A DNA stretch of 30,622 nucleotides, taken from NCBI GenBank assembly GCA_964388575.1, contig CAYMAZ010000040.1, forward strand, positions 1-30,622. Direction: 5' to 3'. A model generated the notes under the pieces. It made no database searches, had not been told where the DNA came from, and saw only the letters and a program-made list of their open reading frames with translations. Shown here one piece after another: positions 1 through 7,947 of this stretch (the first letter of the stretch is position 1; each line of letters begins with the position of its first letter). This stretch comes from CAYMAZ01 sp964388575 (lineage in GTDB: Bacteria > Bacteroidota > Bacteroidia > Bacteroidales > DTU049). A program made the translations under genes and the position numbers.

Positions 1-228
1 TCGGTTCTTTAAAATACAGTTACCCAGAGTTTACACAAAATTATTCACACTCCCTTATTATCCAACATTCAAGAGTATTATCAAAATTCAGATATTCAAA
101 CCAAACAATATATCATTGGTTCAATTTACCCAGATTTCTTCTATATTAAAGAAAAAAAACTTCGAACCACAAAAATTAATGAAGTAGTTTGTCTAATAGC
201 AAGTGTAAATGGGGGTTCTGTAGAAAAC
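1..228. other. Left-edge stretch with no recognised gene
   Basis: AT-rich sequence between the window edge and the tRNA-Leu terminator. I read all six frames. One plus-strand frame stays open from about 13 into the tRNA region, but it has no ATG and runs through a terminator and a tRNA, so I do not call it. No hairpin, tRNA or promoter element stands out. Confidence 0.4.
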
Positions 229-264
229 AAAAAAGGACAACATATTAAAAAAAATGTGTTGTCC
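229..264 (-). terminator. Rho-independent terminator after tRNA-Leu
   Basis: Read on the minus strand, GGACAACA (257-264) pairs perfectly with TGTTGTCC (235-242). The loop is T-rich, and a run of T (229-234) follows. It lies just downstream of the 3' end of tRNA-Leu. Confidence 0.75.
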
Positions 265-271
265 CTTAAAG

Positions 272-356
272 TACCCAGAGCGGGACTTGAACCCGCACGA
301 CCTCAACGGTCACAGGATTTTAAGTCCTGCGTGTCTACCAATTCCACCATCCGGGC
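272..356 (-). tRNA. tRNA-Leu (anticodon UAA)
   Basis: An 85-nt cloverleaf on the minus strand. The 5' acceptor strand GCCCGGA pairs with TCTGGGT (with G-U pairs), followed by discriminator A. The anticodon stem is CAGGA/TCCTG around the loop CTTAAAA, giving anticodon TAA. A long variable arm, typical of class II tRNA-Leu, lies between the anticodon and T arms, and the T loop GTTCAAGTC is normal. CCA is not encoded. It is probably cotranscribed with, or read through from, tRNA-Gly upstream, although a terminator hairpin separates them. Confidence 0.95.
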
Positions 357-360
357 CTTT

Positions 361-390
361 TAAAAAAAACCTCTCACCGTTTCTGAGAGG
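361..390 (-). terminator. Terminator hairpin between tRNA-Gly and tRNA-Leu
   Basis: On the minus strand CCTCTCA (384-390) and TGAGAGG (370-376) form a perfect 7-bp stem with a 7-nt loop. Eight T residues follow (362-369). It sits only about 5 nt after tRNA-Gly and 5 nt before tRNA-Leu, so it either ends tRNA-Gly transcription or attenuates read-through into tRNA-Leu. Confidence 0.7.
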
Positions 391-394
391 CTTG

Positions 395-467
<73 letters not shown>

Positions 468-478
468 TTTTTGTTTTG

Positions 479-486
479 CAAAATTA
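479..486 (-). promoter_or_regulatory. -7 promoter element (TAATTTTG) for the tRNAs
   Basis: Minus-strand TAATTTTG matches the Bacteroidota consensus TAnnTTTG exactly and lies about 12 nt upstream of the tRNA-Gly 5' end. No good -33 TTG is seen. Confidence 0.6.
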
Positions 487-605
487 AAACTTTTTTTTAT
501 TCAGAACATTTTTTGCAACTCATTTTTTACAAAAAAATCATTTTTTTTCAAAAGAAAAAATGTAAATATTTAATTATATGATTATTACAGTAAAATAATT
601 TTTAT

Positions 606-613
606 TATCTTTG
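606..613 (+). promoter_or_regulatory. -7 promoter element (TATCTTTG) for the aminomutase
   Basis: An exact TAnnTTTG match about 70 nt upstream of the ATG at 683, in an otherwise gene-free AT-rich stretch. No clear -33 TTG. Confidence 0.55.
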
Positions 614-682
614 TAAATTCAATAAATTATCTTAAACTTAAAAATCCAAAATTATTAATTTATAAAACCTATTTTTAAAGAA

Positions 683-2218
683 ATGAGTTCATCAAACACA
701 AATTTTATTTATAATTCAAGACATTACAAAGATATTTCCTTATACAGGAGTGTTACAAAAGAAGAATGGAATGATCCCCACTGGCAACTAAAACATGCAA
801 TCCTAAATCCTGAGGATCTCAAACATATTGTTAAACTGAGTAACAAACAGCTGAGCATGATCCAATCAACAATCAGTGCAATGAGAAATGAGGGTAAAGA
901 ACCATTGAGGATTACTCCATATTACGCATCACTGATGCAGGAAGATCCATTCCATCCTAAAATGCTCGAGGGCGAACGTGAAGAAGAACGTCTTGATCCC
1001 ATTTTCTGGCAAAGTGTCCCTACACCAGCTCATGTATTTTATCCGGATGCAGCAAAGGAAGAATCTATGTCGGAAGGCTCAAGAAGTTACGGTGCTGTCT
1101 ATCAGCGATACCCAAACAGAGTAGCCCTTTTTGTGGGTTCTAATACAAACTGCGCATCCTATTGTACTCATTGTCAGAGAGCCAAATCTCTTGATAAAGA
1201 TTCAACAGTGACAACCGAAGATATTAGAAAAGGATTGTTTTACATCAACCTAAATACAAACATTGATGAAGTCCTTGTCACAGGTGGTGATGCATTACAG
1301 ATTAACAAACAACTGCTTGCATCGGTCTTATCTGAGTTAAGTAAAATTGATCATATCCGTTCCATCAGGATCGCAACGCGTGTCCCTGTTGTTATGCCAA
1401 TGGGTGTTACTGATGAACTTCTGGATATTATTAAAACCAATGCCAATAAGTTTTCAAACGGTCTTCCAAAGTATGTGTACATAATGACACACCTGAATCA
1501 TTACCAGGAGATTACAACAGAATTTCTTGAATGTATGCAACGAATCCATCATTGGGGTTTCACACCGCGAAACCAAACTGTTATGCTCAAACATGTAAAT
1601 GCATATTACAGAACTCTTGCTGAAACTTTCAGACGAATGTTCTGGGCTGGACTTCATCCATACTATTTACTCCAGTGTCATAAAGAAAAAGGTATTGTTC
1701 ATTTTATCACACCCATTCAGGTTGGAAAGATATACATAAAACACCTTCAGGGTTGGCTTTCCGGAACTGTCAGACCAACCTATGCTGCAAATGTAGAAGG
1801 CGGTGGTGGAAAAGTATTGCTGATGCCATCGGGTCATGACACACTGAACATGCTGCCGGATCTTGAGGCAAAACGTTCGAAACCCCATGCCAGAGTGCAA
1901 ACGTGGGACGGAAAAGTCATCTCAGATTATGAAGCACTGGGACGTTGTTCAAAACCTGAATTTGATGAATCAATCAAAGTCATGGATGAATTCATCGGTC
2001 GTACAGGAGTTTATCAACCCAGTCTGATATTAACTGACCCGGAAGGAAAACCCATGTATGCAACAAATGTTCGGTTCCCTGATCTTAACAATGAACGTAA
2101 ATCATTGATCCTGGATTATGACACTCAGGGTGAAGATGGTCTTCCGTGGTCAAATCCCGCAGATATTTCAGAATATCTTGATCAGGAATATTCCAAATCT
2201 CAAGGTGAAATAATGTAA
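683..2218 (+). CDS. KamA-family radical SAM aminomutase, glutamate 2,3-aminomutase-like
   Basis: A 511-aa PLP- and SAM-dependent enzyme of the lysine 2,3-aminomutase family, which moves the alpha-amino group of an amino acid to the beta carbon. The radical SAM cluster is C157-x3-C161-x2-C164. It is followed by the SAM-binding TGGDAL motif and by the PLP-lysine motif GGGGK (K377). Clostridial lysine 2,3-aminomutase binds the substrate side chain with two Asp residues 44 and 7 positions before the PLP lysine. Here those positions are H333 and N370. As I recall, glutamate 2,3-aminomutase has Lys and Asn there, so the Asn matches and an acidic substrate is more likely than lysine. That assignment is inference; family membership is firm. 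The protein is longer than typical KamA (about 415 aa), mainly at the N-terminus. Transcribed alone, 158 nt ahead of ppdK, which has its own promoter. Confidence 0.85.
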   Translation: MSSSNTNFIYNSRHYKDISLYRSVTKEEWNDPHWQLKHAILNPEDLKHIVKLSNKQLSMIQSTISAMRNEGKEPLRITPYYASLMQEDPFHPKMLEGEREEERLDPIFWQSVPTPAHVFYPDAAKEESMSEGSRSYGAVYQRYPNRVALFVGSNTNCASYCTHCQRAKSLDKDSTVTTEDIRKGLFYINLNTNIDEVLVTGGDALQINKQLLASVLSELSKIDHIRSIRIATRVPVVMPMGVTDELLDIIKTNANKFSNGLPKYVYIMTHLNHYQEITTEFLECMQRIHHWGFTPRNQTVMLKHVNAYYRTLAETFRRMFWAGLHPYYLLQCHKEKGIVHFITPIQVGKIYIKHLQGWLSGTVRPTYAANVEGGGGKVLLMPSGHDTLNMLPDLEAKRSKPHARVQTWDGKVISDYEALGRCSKPEFDESIKVMDEFIGRTGVYQPSLILTDPEGKPMYATNVRFPDLNNERKSLILDYDTQGEDGLPWSNPADISEYLDQEYSKSQGEIM

Positions 2219-2327
2219 TTTCTTCCGCATATTTCACATCATTCGTATTTATTCATTATTCACATCATCTTTCAATTTGCTTACAAAAAATTTACAATTC
2301 ACTCATAAAAGCAATGATGATTTTTCA

Positions 2328-2335
2328 TAATTTTG
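2328..2335 (+). promoter_or_regulatory. -7 promoter element (TAATTTTG) for ppdK
   Basis: An exact TAnnTTTG match about 41 nt before the ppdK ATG. It suggests ppdK is not simply cotranscribed with the aminomutase. Confidence 0.6.
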
Positions 2336-2376
2336 CAAACTCAATTTATAAATATATTAATTAAACTCAATACAAC

Positions 2377-5121
2377 ATGGGAACAGTGAAACGCGTTTAC
2401 ACCTTCGGAGATAGGAGAGCTGAAGGAAAAGCAGACATGAAAAACCTACTGGGTGGCAAAGGGGCCAATCTTGCTGAAATGAATCTGATCGGAGTCCCCG
2501 TACCTCCGGGCCTGACGATTACAACCGAAGTATGTACAGAATATAACAAACTCGGAAAAGAACAAGTGATTGAATTACTTCGTGAAGAAGTTCAGCACGG
2601 TATCCGCAATATGGAAAACATCATGGGAGCAAAATTCTGTGACTCGCAGAATCCACTTCTGTTATCAGTACGTTCAGGAGCAAGAGCTTCAATGCCTGGA
2701 ATGATGGACACAATACTGAATCTTGGACTGAATGATGAATCTGTTGACGGAATTGCAAGAAAATCCGGCAATGAACGTTTTGCATGGGATTCATACCGTC
2801 GGTTTGTTCAGATGTATGGAGACGTTGTGTTGGGAATGAAACCTGTTTCCAAAGAAGATCATGATCCATTTGAAGAGATTATCGATCATATGAAAGAAGA
2901 AAAGGGCATCGAACTTGATACCCAGTTAACAACAGACGATCTGAAAGAACTTGTAAAAAGGTTTAAAACAGCAGTCAAACAAAGCACCGGAAAAGATTTT
3001 CCTACTGATCCATGGGAACAGCTCTGGGGATCAATTGTTGCTGTTTTTGAAAGCTGGAATAATGAACGTGCAAATTTTTACAGAAGACTGAATAACATTC
3101 CCGATGAATGGGGAACAGCTGTAAATGTTCAGGCAATGGTTTTTGGAAACATGGGTACCACCAGCGGAACAGGGGTTTGTTTTACACGTGATTCGGCCAC
3201 AGGTGAGAATATACTTACCGGAGAATATCTGATGAATGCTCAAGGAGAAGATGTTGTTGCAGGTATCCGCACTCCTCAGCAGATTTCCATTGAACAATCT
3301 CAGAGATGGTCAAAACTCGCCCAGGTTTCTGAAGAAGAAAGAAAAACCAGATTTCCTTCCCTTGAAGAAGTCATGCCCAAAGCATATCAGGAACTTGTTG
3401 ATATCCTGAAAAAACTTGAACTACATTACAAAGACATGCAGGATATTGAATTCACAATTCAGGAAGGAAAATTATGGATGTTACAGACAAGAAACGGAAA
3501 GCGAACAGGTGGTTCCATGCTAAAAATTGCAATGGACTTCCATCGCGAAGGACTGATCAGCGAAACTGATGTTCTTAAAAGAATGGATCCGGCCAAGCTC
3601 GATGAGTTGCTCCACCCTGTTTTTGATCCTGCAGCTTTGGGAAAAGCCACCTCCATAGCAAAAGGATTACCTGCATCACCAGGCGCCGCCACAGGTCAGA
3701 TCGTTTTCTTTGCAGATGACGCTGAAGCCTGGGCACAACAGAATAAAAAAACAATACTTGTTCGCGTTGAAACTTCACCCGAAGATTTGAAAGGGATGAA
3801 TGCTTCTGAAGGAATTCTGACAGCACGTGGCGGGATGACTAGTCATGCTGCAGTTGTTGCACGTGGAATGGGTAAATGCTGTGTATCTGGTGCCGGAGGG
3901 ATTCAGATTGATTATAAAAAACGTACATTAACAGCCAACGGCAAAGAATATAGAGAAGGAGACTGGATTTCTCTCAACGGAAGCTCAGGTGAAGTTCTGG
4001 AAGGCAAAGTTGCTACAGTTGATCCTGAAGTGAGTGGTGATTTTGCATTGCTGATGGATATTGCCGAAAAATATACCCGCATGTCTGTCCGCACAAACGC
4101 TGACACTCCCCTCGATGCAAAAGTGGCACGTGAATTCGGAGCAAAAGGGATCGGATTATGCCGAACTGAGCATATGTTTTTTGAAGGTGACCGCATCATT
4201 GCCATGCGTGAAATGATTCTTGCATCAGATGAATCCGGTCGCAGAAAAGCTCTTGAAAAACTGCTGCCCATGCAACGATCAGATTTTGAAGGCATCTTTG
4301 AAGCCATGAACGGATACCCTGTAACAGTTCGACTCCTTGACCCACCCCTTCATGAATTTGTTCCACATGATGATGCAAGCCAGAAAGAACTTTCAGAAGC
4401 AACAGGTATTCCCGTATCTGCTATCAAACAAAAAGTACATGATCTTCACGAACAGAACCCGATGCTTGGGCACAGAGGATGCCGTCTTGGAAACACATAT
4501 CCTGAGATTTCCGAAATGCAGGCAAGAGCAATTATTGAAGCAGCACTAAATTGCAAAAAACGTGGCATCAAAGCTGTTCCGGAAATTATGATTCCACTGT
4601 CAGGAACACTGAAAGAGCTGAAAATGCAGGAAGACATTGTTCGAAGCACAATTAACACAGTTTTTGCTGAATTTAATGATACAGTTGAATATCTGTTTGG
4701 GACAATGATCGAAGTTCCACGTGCTGCTCTGACTGCAGATAAGATTGCTGAAAGCGCTGAGTTTTTCTCTTTCGGAACAAACGATTTGACTCAAATGACC
4801 TTCGGCTATTCTCGTGATGATATCGGCAAGTTTCTTGAAATTTATCTTGCTAAAAATATCCTGAAACAGGATCCTTTTCAGGTACTTGACCGAGAAGGAG
4901 TTGGGCAGCTTGTTAAAATGGGAGTGGAAAAAGGACGACAAACCAAACCTGAACTAAAAATTGGAATCTGCGGTGAACACGGTGGAGAACCTTCTTCTGT
5001 TGAATTCTGCCATATGGTGGGAATGAACTATGTCAGCTGTTCCCCATTCAGGGTTCCCATTGCACGTGTTGCTGCAGCACAGGCTGCTCTCAACCATCCT
5101 GATGATTCAAAAAAAAAATAA
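2377..5121 (+). CDS. ppdK: Pyruvate, phosphate dikinase
   Basis: A 914-aa cytosolic enzyme that interconverts pyruvate + ATP + Pi with PEP + AMP + PPi, used in Bacteroidota in glycolytic or gluconeogenic direction. Domains in order: the N-terminal ATP-grasp nucleotide-binding domain, starting with the GGKGANLAEM motif near residue 28; the central phosphohistidine domain with GGMTSHAAVVARG (catalytic H490); and the C-terminal PEP/pyruvate barrel with FGTNDLTQMTFGYSRDD and the catalytic cysteine in ICGEHGGEPSS (C865). The length is close to the family norm (about 875-910), so the gene is complete. It ends in three lysine codons within a run of ten A residues (5109-5118), directly before TAA. 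A -1 slip there would open a further lysine-rich tail (see the separate entry). Own promoter upstream; a strong terminator lies at 5267-5356. Confidence 0.97.
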   Translation: MGTVKRVYTFGDRRAEGKADMKNLLGGKGANLAEMNLIGVPVPPGLTITTEVCTEYNKLGKEQVIELLREEVQHGIRNMENIMGAKFCDSQNPLLLSVRSGARASMPGMMDTILNLGLNDESVDGIARKSGNERFAWDSYRRFVQMYGDVVLGMKPVSKEDHDPFEEIIDHMKEEKGIELDTQLTTDDLKELVKRFKTAVKQSTGKDFPTDPWEQLWGSIVAVFESWNNERANFYRRLNNIPDEWGTAVNVQAMVFGNMGTTSGTGVCFTRDSATGENILTGEYLMNAQGEDVVAGIRTPQQISIEQSQRWSKLAQVSEEERKTRFPSLEEVMPKAYQELVDILKKLELHYKDMQDIEFTIQEGKLWMLQTRNGKRTGGSMLKIAMDFHREGLISETDVLKRMDPAKLDELLHPVFDPAALGKATSIAKGLPASPGAATGQIVFFADDAEAWAQQNKKTILVRVETSPEDLKGMNASEGILTARGGMTSHAAVVARGMGKCCVSGAGGIQIDYKKRTLTANGKEYREGDWISLNGSSGEVLEGKVATVDPEVSGDFALLMDIAEKYTRMSVRTNADTPLDAKVAREFGAKGIGLCRTEHMFFEGDRIIAMREMILASDESGRRKALEKLLPMQRSDFEGIFEAMNGYPVTVRLLDPPLHEFVPHDDASQKELSEATGIPVSAIKQKVHDLHEQNPMLGHRGCRLGNTYPEISEMQARAIIEAALNCKKRGIKAVPEIMIPLSGTLKELKMQEDIVRSTINTVFAEFNDTVEYLFGTMIEVPRAALTADKIAESAEFFSFGTNDLTQMTFGYSRDDIGKFLEIYLAKNILKQDPFQVLDREGVGQLVKMGVEKGRQTKPELKIGICGEHGGEPSSVEFCHMVGMNYVSCSPFRVPIARVAAAQAALNHPDDSKKK

Positions 5122-5258
5122 AAGAAGAACACAGGACCTTCAGGTGTAAGAAATGTAATAATCTCGTTATTCAGGAAAAACACCTCAAAAAGGATAAAGT
5201 TTTGAAAAAATCAGAAAAGAAAAAAAAAGATAAGAAAAACAAGAAAAAGAAGAATTAA
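5109..5258 (+). other. Possible -1-frame CxxC/lysine-rich tail after ppdK
   Basis: In the -1 frame relative to ppdK, entered within the A10 run 5109-5118, an open stretch of 49 codons runs to TAA at 5256-5258. It reads FRCKKCNNLVIQ (a CxxC pair) followed by a segment made almost entirely of Lys with some Asp and Asn. No ATG, GTG or TTG precedes the CxxC part in this frame. It could be a frameshift extension of PPDK, the remnant of a small gene, or the result of a homopolymer error. I cannot decide between these. Confidence 0.3.
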
Positions 5259-5266
5259 TCTGAGTA

Positions 5267-5356
5267 AAAAAAACTGTCTCAAAACTGAGAAATTATTTTT
5301 GACAGGCTTACATAAAAAACTGTCAGAGAACATCAGGAACTTGAGACAGTTTTTTT
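5267..5356. terminator. Nested bidirectional terminator between ppdK and the methyltransferase
   Basis: A perfect 16-bp inverted repeat (5267-5282 with 5341-5356) has A7 on one flank and T7 on the other. It can therefore terminate transcription from both strands. The loop encloses a second stem TGACAG (5300-5305) / CTGTCA (5320-5325). The TAA of the minus-strand methyltransferase (5355-5357) touches the repeat. Confidence 0.8.
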
Positions 5357-6332
5357 ATGATTTCTTCAAGAAAATCAATTCAAATGTTGCATTTTTTTTA
5401 TTTACTGATGCAATGATATCGCCCAAGAAACATAGCGGCATCAATAGAAAGGCGAACAATATCATTAGCAATATTCCGTACCATTTGATCTGAGGTGCAT
5501 AGTTTTTGTTTCCTTTCAGCCGTTCAAAAAGCACATCTCTTTTATGAAACACGGTGTTGAGCATACTTTGCATTTCTCCATAGGGATTCTGTTCAGGGTC
5601 AAATCCCCGTGATGAAATCAGTTCAAATCCACGAGCGTTCATTTCAGTTATCAGGAGTTGACGTGAATAAAAGTGAATATGTCTTGGAGGATCCAGATGA
5701 AACCAGTTATGTCGATATTCACTGAATTGCCTACTTTCAATATTGGGAATCACGATCATCACAACTCCATCCTTTATGACGACCTTTTTCAACTGATCCA
5801 TCACCTCAGCAGGATTGGAAATGTGTTCGAAAACATGTATATAACTGATTGCATCAAATGAGTTCGATCCAAAAAACCGTTCAATATCAGTCACAGTATG
5901 AATCCATGCTTTTGCCTTGAGGCGCTCTGATGCCCTGAGAGCTGTTTTTGCTGAAAGCTCAATACCATTCAGCTCAAAATTTCTATTAAGTTTGTGCAAA
6001 TTCTCCAGAAATCTCCCGTTTCCGCATCCCACATCCATGACTCTTGCTCCGTGCTTCAAAAAACGAGCGAAACGTTTTGCACGCTTCGCAGAGAAAAAAT
6101 TAATAAATCTGATAATAAACGAACTCCTGAATTTTTCCTTCTCTCCCGTCCCGTAATATGATTCATCATACATCCCTGTCAGCTCCTGCTCCTCTGGCAG
6201 CGGCCATATATAAACCAGTCCACAACTCAGGCATTGATGGAACCTGTGTACACCACCATACATATCCTCAGCCATCAAGAAGGACTCTGATTCTGCAGAG
6301 TGACAATTCAAGCATTGAGTTTGATGGTTCAC
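5355..6332 (-). CDS. Class I SAM methyltransferase with zinc-ribbon N-terminus and C-terminal membrane segment
   Basis: A 325-aa protein. The N-terminus has two CxxC pairs (CLNC near residue 8 and CLSC near residue 34), a small zinc ribbon common in methyltransferases of surface-polysaccharide loci. The methyltransferase core has motif I VMDVGCGNG near residue 96 and HVFEHI further on. Near the C-terminus a strongly hydrophobic stretch of about 25 residues, starting around WYGILLMILFAFLL, predicts membrane attachment. It overlaps the upstream glycosyltransferase by 4 nt, so the two are translationally coupled and probably modify the same glycan or lipid-linked sugar at the inner membrane. The exact substrate is not evident. 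Confidence 0.85.
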   Translation of the reverse strand: MNHQTQCLNCHSAESESFLMAEDMYGGVHRFHQCLSCGLVYIWPLPEEQELTGMYDESYYGTGEKEKFRSSFIIRFINFFSAKRAKRFARFLKHGARVMDVGCGNGRFLENLHKLNRNFELNGIELSAKTALRASERLKAKAWIHTVTDIERFFGSNSFDAISYIHVFEHISNPAEVMDQLKKVVIKDGVVMIVIPNIESRQFSEYRHNWFHLDPPRHIHFYSRQLLITEMNARGFELISSRGFDPEQNPYGEMQSMLNTVFHKRDVLFERLKGNKNYAPQIKWYGILLMILFAFLLMPLCFLGDIIASVNKKNATFELIFLKKS

Positions 6333-7087
6333 TTTTCTGAAGATTTCATTTTGTAAATTTCAAAATCCCCCAAACTCCACAACTGTAGTCTGTGTTTTAG
6401 AGAAGTTGTGATTACTCCCGTACCGTATTTTACACTACGCCAGAAGTTGATTGAGGAAGCATCTTCAAAGTATCTTGTGGGACAAGTAATCTCTGCAATT
6501 TCATATCCGGCAAATAGAATTTGTGATAGCATCTGGTTATCAAACACAAAATCGTCTGAATTGACTTCAATATTAATTTTCTTCAGCACTTCAACTGAAA
6601 ACGCACGGTAGCCGGTATGATATTCTGACAATTTTGCACCAATCATAATATTTTGAAAAACTGTCAGAACGCGGTTGAAAAAATATTTGTAAAATGGCAT
6701 CCCTCCCTGAAGTGCACCCTTTCCCAAAATACGTGAGCCCAGAACGACCTGATAAACACCTGTTGCTATGAGATGAGCCATTGATGGAATCAGTTTTGGG
6801 GTATACTGGTAATCAGGATGCAGCATAATCACAATATCTGCTCCCAAAGTAAGAGCCTTGTTATAGCACGTTTTCTGATTTCCCCCATAACCTTTGTTCT
6901 TTTCATGAATAATGATATGTCTGATACCAAGTTTTGCAGCAACTTCCACAGTATTGTCCCGGCTGCAGTCATCAACAAGGATCACGTCATCAACAATATC
7001 AAATGGAATTTCACGATACGTATCAGCAATGGTTTTTTCAGCATTATATGCAGGAAATACAACAATTATTTTTTTACCATTGAGCAT
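6329..7087 (-). CDS. Family 2 glycosyltransferase (dolichyl-phosphate mannose synthase-like)
   Basis: A 252-aa GT-A fold enzyme that would transfer a nucleotide-activated sugar, probably to a polyprenyl phosphate or glycan acceptor at the cytoplasmic face. The start VVFPAYNAEKTI is the typical GT2 opening, followed by the nucleotide-binding LVDDCSRDNT and by HPDYQY in the position of the metal-binding DxD/DxQ motif. Lacking transmembrane helices, it is a soluble or peripheral enzyme. It is the first gene of a two-gene unit with the downstream methyltransferase (overlap 6329-6332) and has a TAnnTTTG promoter at 7142-7149. The acceptor and donor cannot be named from sequence. Confidence 0.88.
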   Translation of the reverse strand: MLNGKKIIVVFPAYNAEKTIADTYREIPFDIVDDVILVDDCSRDNTVEVAAKLGIRHIIIHEKNKGYGGNQKTCYNKALTLGADIVIMLHPDYQYTPKLIPSMAHLIATGVYQVVLGSRILGKGALQGGMPFYKYFFNRVLTVFQNIMIGAKLSEYHTGYRAFSVEVLKKINIEVNSDDFVFDNQMLSQILFAGYEIAEITCPTRYFEDASSINFWRSVKYGTGVITTSLKHRLQLWSLGDFEIYKMKSSEK

Positions 7088-7141
7088 TCTTTATCCTGTT
7101 TATTATGGACTTTAAAAAATCAAACTTTTAAAATATGAAAA

Positions 7142-7149
7142 CAAAATTA
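7142..7149 (-). promoter_or_regulatory. -7 promoter element (TAATTTTG) for the GT2/methyltransferase unit
   Basis: An exact TAnnTTTG on the minus strand about 55 nt upstream of the GT2 ATG. A TTG lies about 15 nt further upstream, slightly closer than the usual -33 spacing. Confidence 0.55.
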
Positions 7150-7168
7150 AAGTATTTTTCATAACAAC

Positions 7169-7759
7169 TTATTCATATAAATTCCAGTATACATTTTCAG
7201 GTTTCCATTTATCCTTGGGTTGCTCAGCTCCTGTCGGGTATCCGATTGCAATCACATTTAAAGGAATAAGATGATCCGGAAGAAGACATACTTTTTTAAC
7301 TGCATTGATTCTTTCCTCACGCGGAAATATGCCCATCCAAACAGCTCCAAGACCAATACCTTCTGCTGCAAGTAAAATATTCTGTGCAGCAGCTGAACAA
7401 TCCTGAACCCAATAGTCAGGAACAGAAGTCAGAGCTTTTGTCAGATCACCGCAAACAATAATTGCAGCGGGTGCATCTTTCAAAATTCTGTTTCCACCAA
7501 GTTCTACTGCCAGACGATCAAGCACCTCACGACTGTCAATGGCAATAAAGGACCAGGGCTGGCGGTTCACGGCCGTCGGAGCAGCCATCCCGGCTCTTAA
7601 GAGAATTTCAAGTTTGTCTCTTTCAACTTTCTGTCCAGTATACTGTCTCACACTTTTACGTGAATGTATCACTGTCAGTACATCAGGGACATCCGGGATA
7701 TTCTGTGCATTCATCTGAACGACGAATAGCATGCATATCAGAATAATGATCATTTTCAT
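7169..7759 (-). CDS. Exported nitroreductase-family FMN oxidoreductase
   Basis: A 196-aa protein of the nitroreductase fold, binding FMN and reducing a substrate with NAD(P)H or another donor. The family hallmarks are visible: SRKSVRQY near the start, then AAPTAVNRQPWSF, and AAQNILLAAEGIGLGAVWMG in the second half. I place the start at ATG 7759. An in-frame ATG at 7807 would add 16 residues, but an exact TAnnTTTG promoter (7777-7784) lies inside that extension. From 7759 the protein opens with a clean signal peptide (MKMIIILICMLFVVQMNAQ), so it should act in the periplasm. No lipobox cysteine is placed for acylation. The substrate is unknown. Confidence 0.88.
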   Translation of the reverse strand: MKMIIILICMLFVVQMNAQNIPDVPDVLTVIHSRKSVRQYTGQKVERDKLEILLRAGMAAPTAVNRQPWSFIAIDSREVLDRLAVELGGNRILKDAPAAIIVCGDLTKALTSVPDYWVQDCSAAAQNILLAAEGIGLGAVWMGIFPREERINAVKKVCLLPDHLIPLNVIAIGYPTGAEQPKDKWKPENVYWNLYE

Positions 7760-7776
7760 ATTGTTTGGTTTTGCTA

Positions 7777-7784
7777 CAAAAATA
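7777..7784 (-). promoter_or_regulatory. -7 promoter element (TATTTTTG) for the nitroreductase
   Basis: An exact TAnnTTTG on the minus strand, 17 nt upstream of the preferred ATG at 7759. It argues against the longer start at 7807. Confidence 0.6.
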
Positions 7785-7905
7785 TATAAAATCTGCGCAC
7801 ATTTCATAAGTACAAATAGAGTAACTTTTTTTTAAAATCATCGCTGATGCTTCTTTAAATTTTGTGATCAAGTAAAAAAACAAGAAAAAGACTGTGTAAA
7901 TTTTG

Positions 7906-7913
7906 TATTTTTG
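7906..7913 (+). promoter_or_regulatory. -7 promoter element (TATTTTTG) for xseA
   Basis: An exact TAnnTTTG, 34 nt upstream of the xseA ATG, in the divergent intergenic region shared with the nitroreductase. Confidence 0.6.
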
Positions 7914-7947
7914 AAAATGAGACAGCAACGGAAAAATTAATCCAAAT

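Noticed and set aside
13..363. Plus-strand frame open from the left edge region through the tRNA-Leu gene
   Set aside because: No start codon, and it crosses a terminator and a tRNA; chance openness in AT-rich sequence.
3912..4307. 131-codon antisense frame within ppdK
   Set aside because: A shadow of the ppdK codon pattern, with no promoter and no protein-like motifs.
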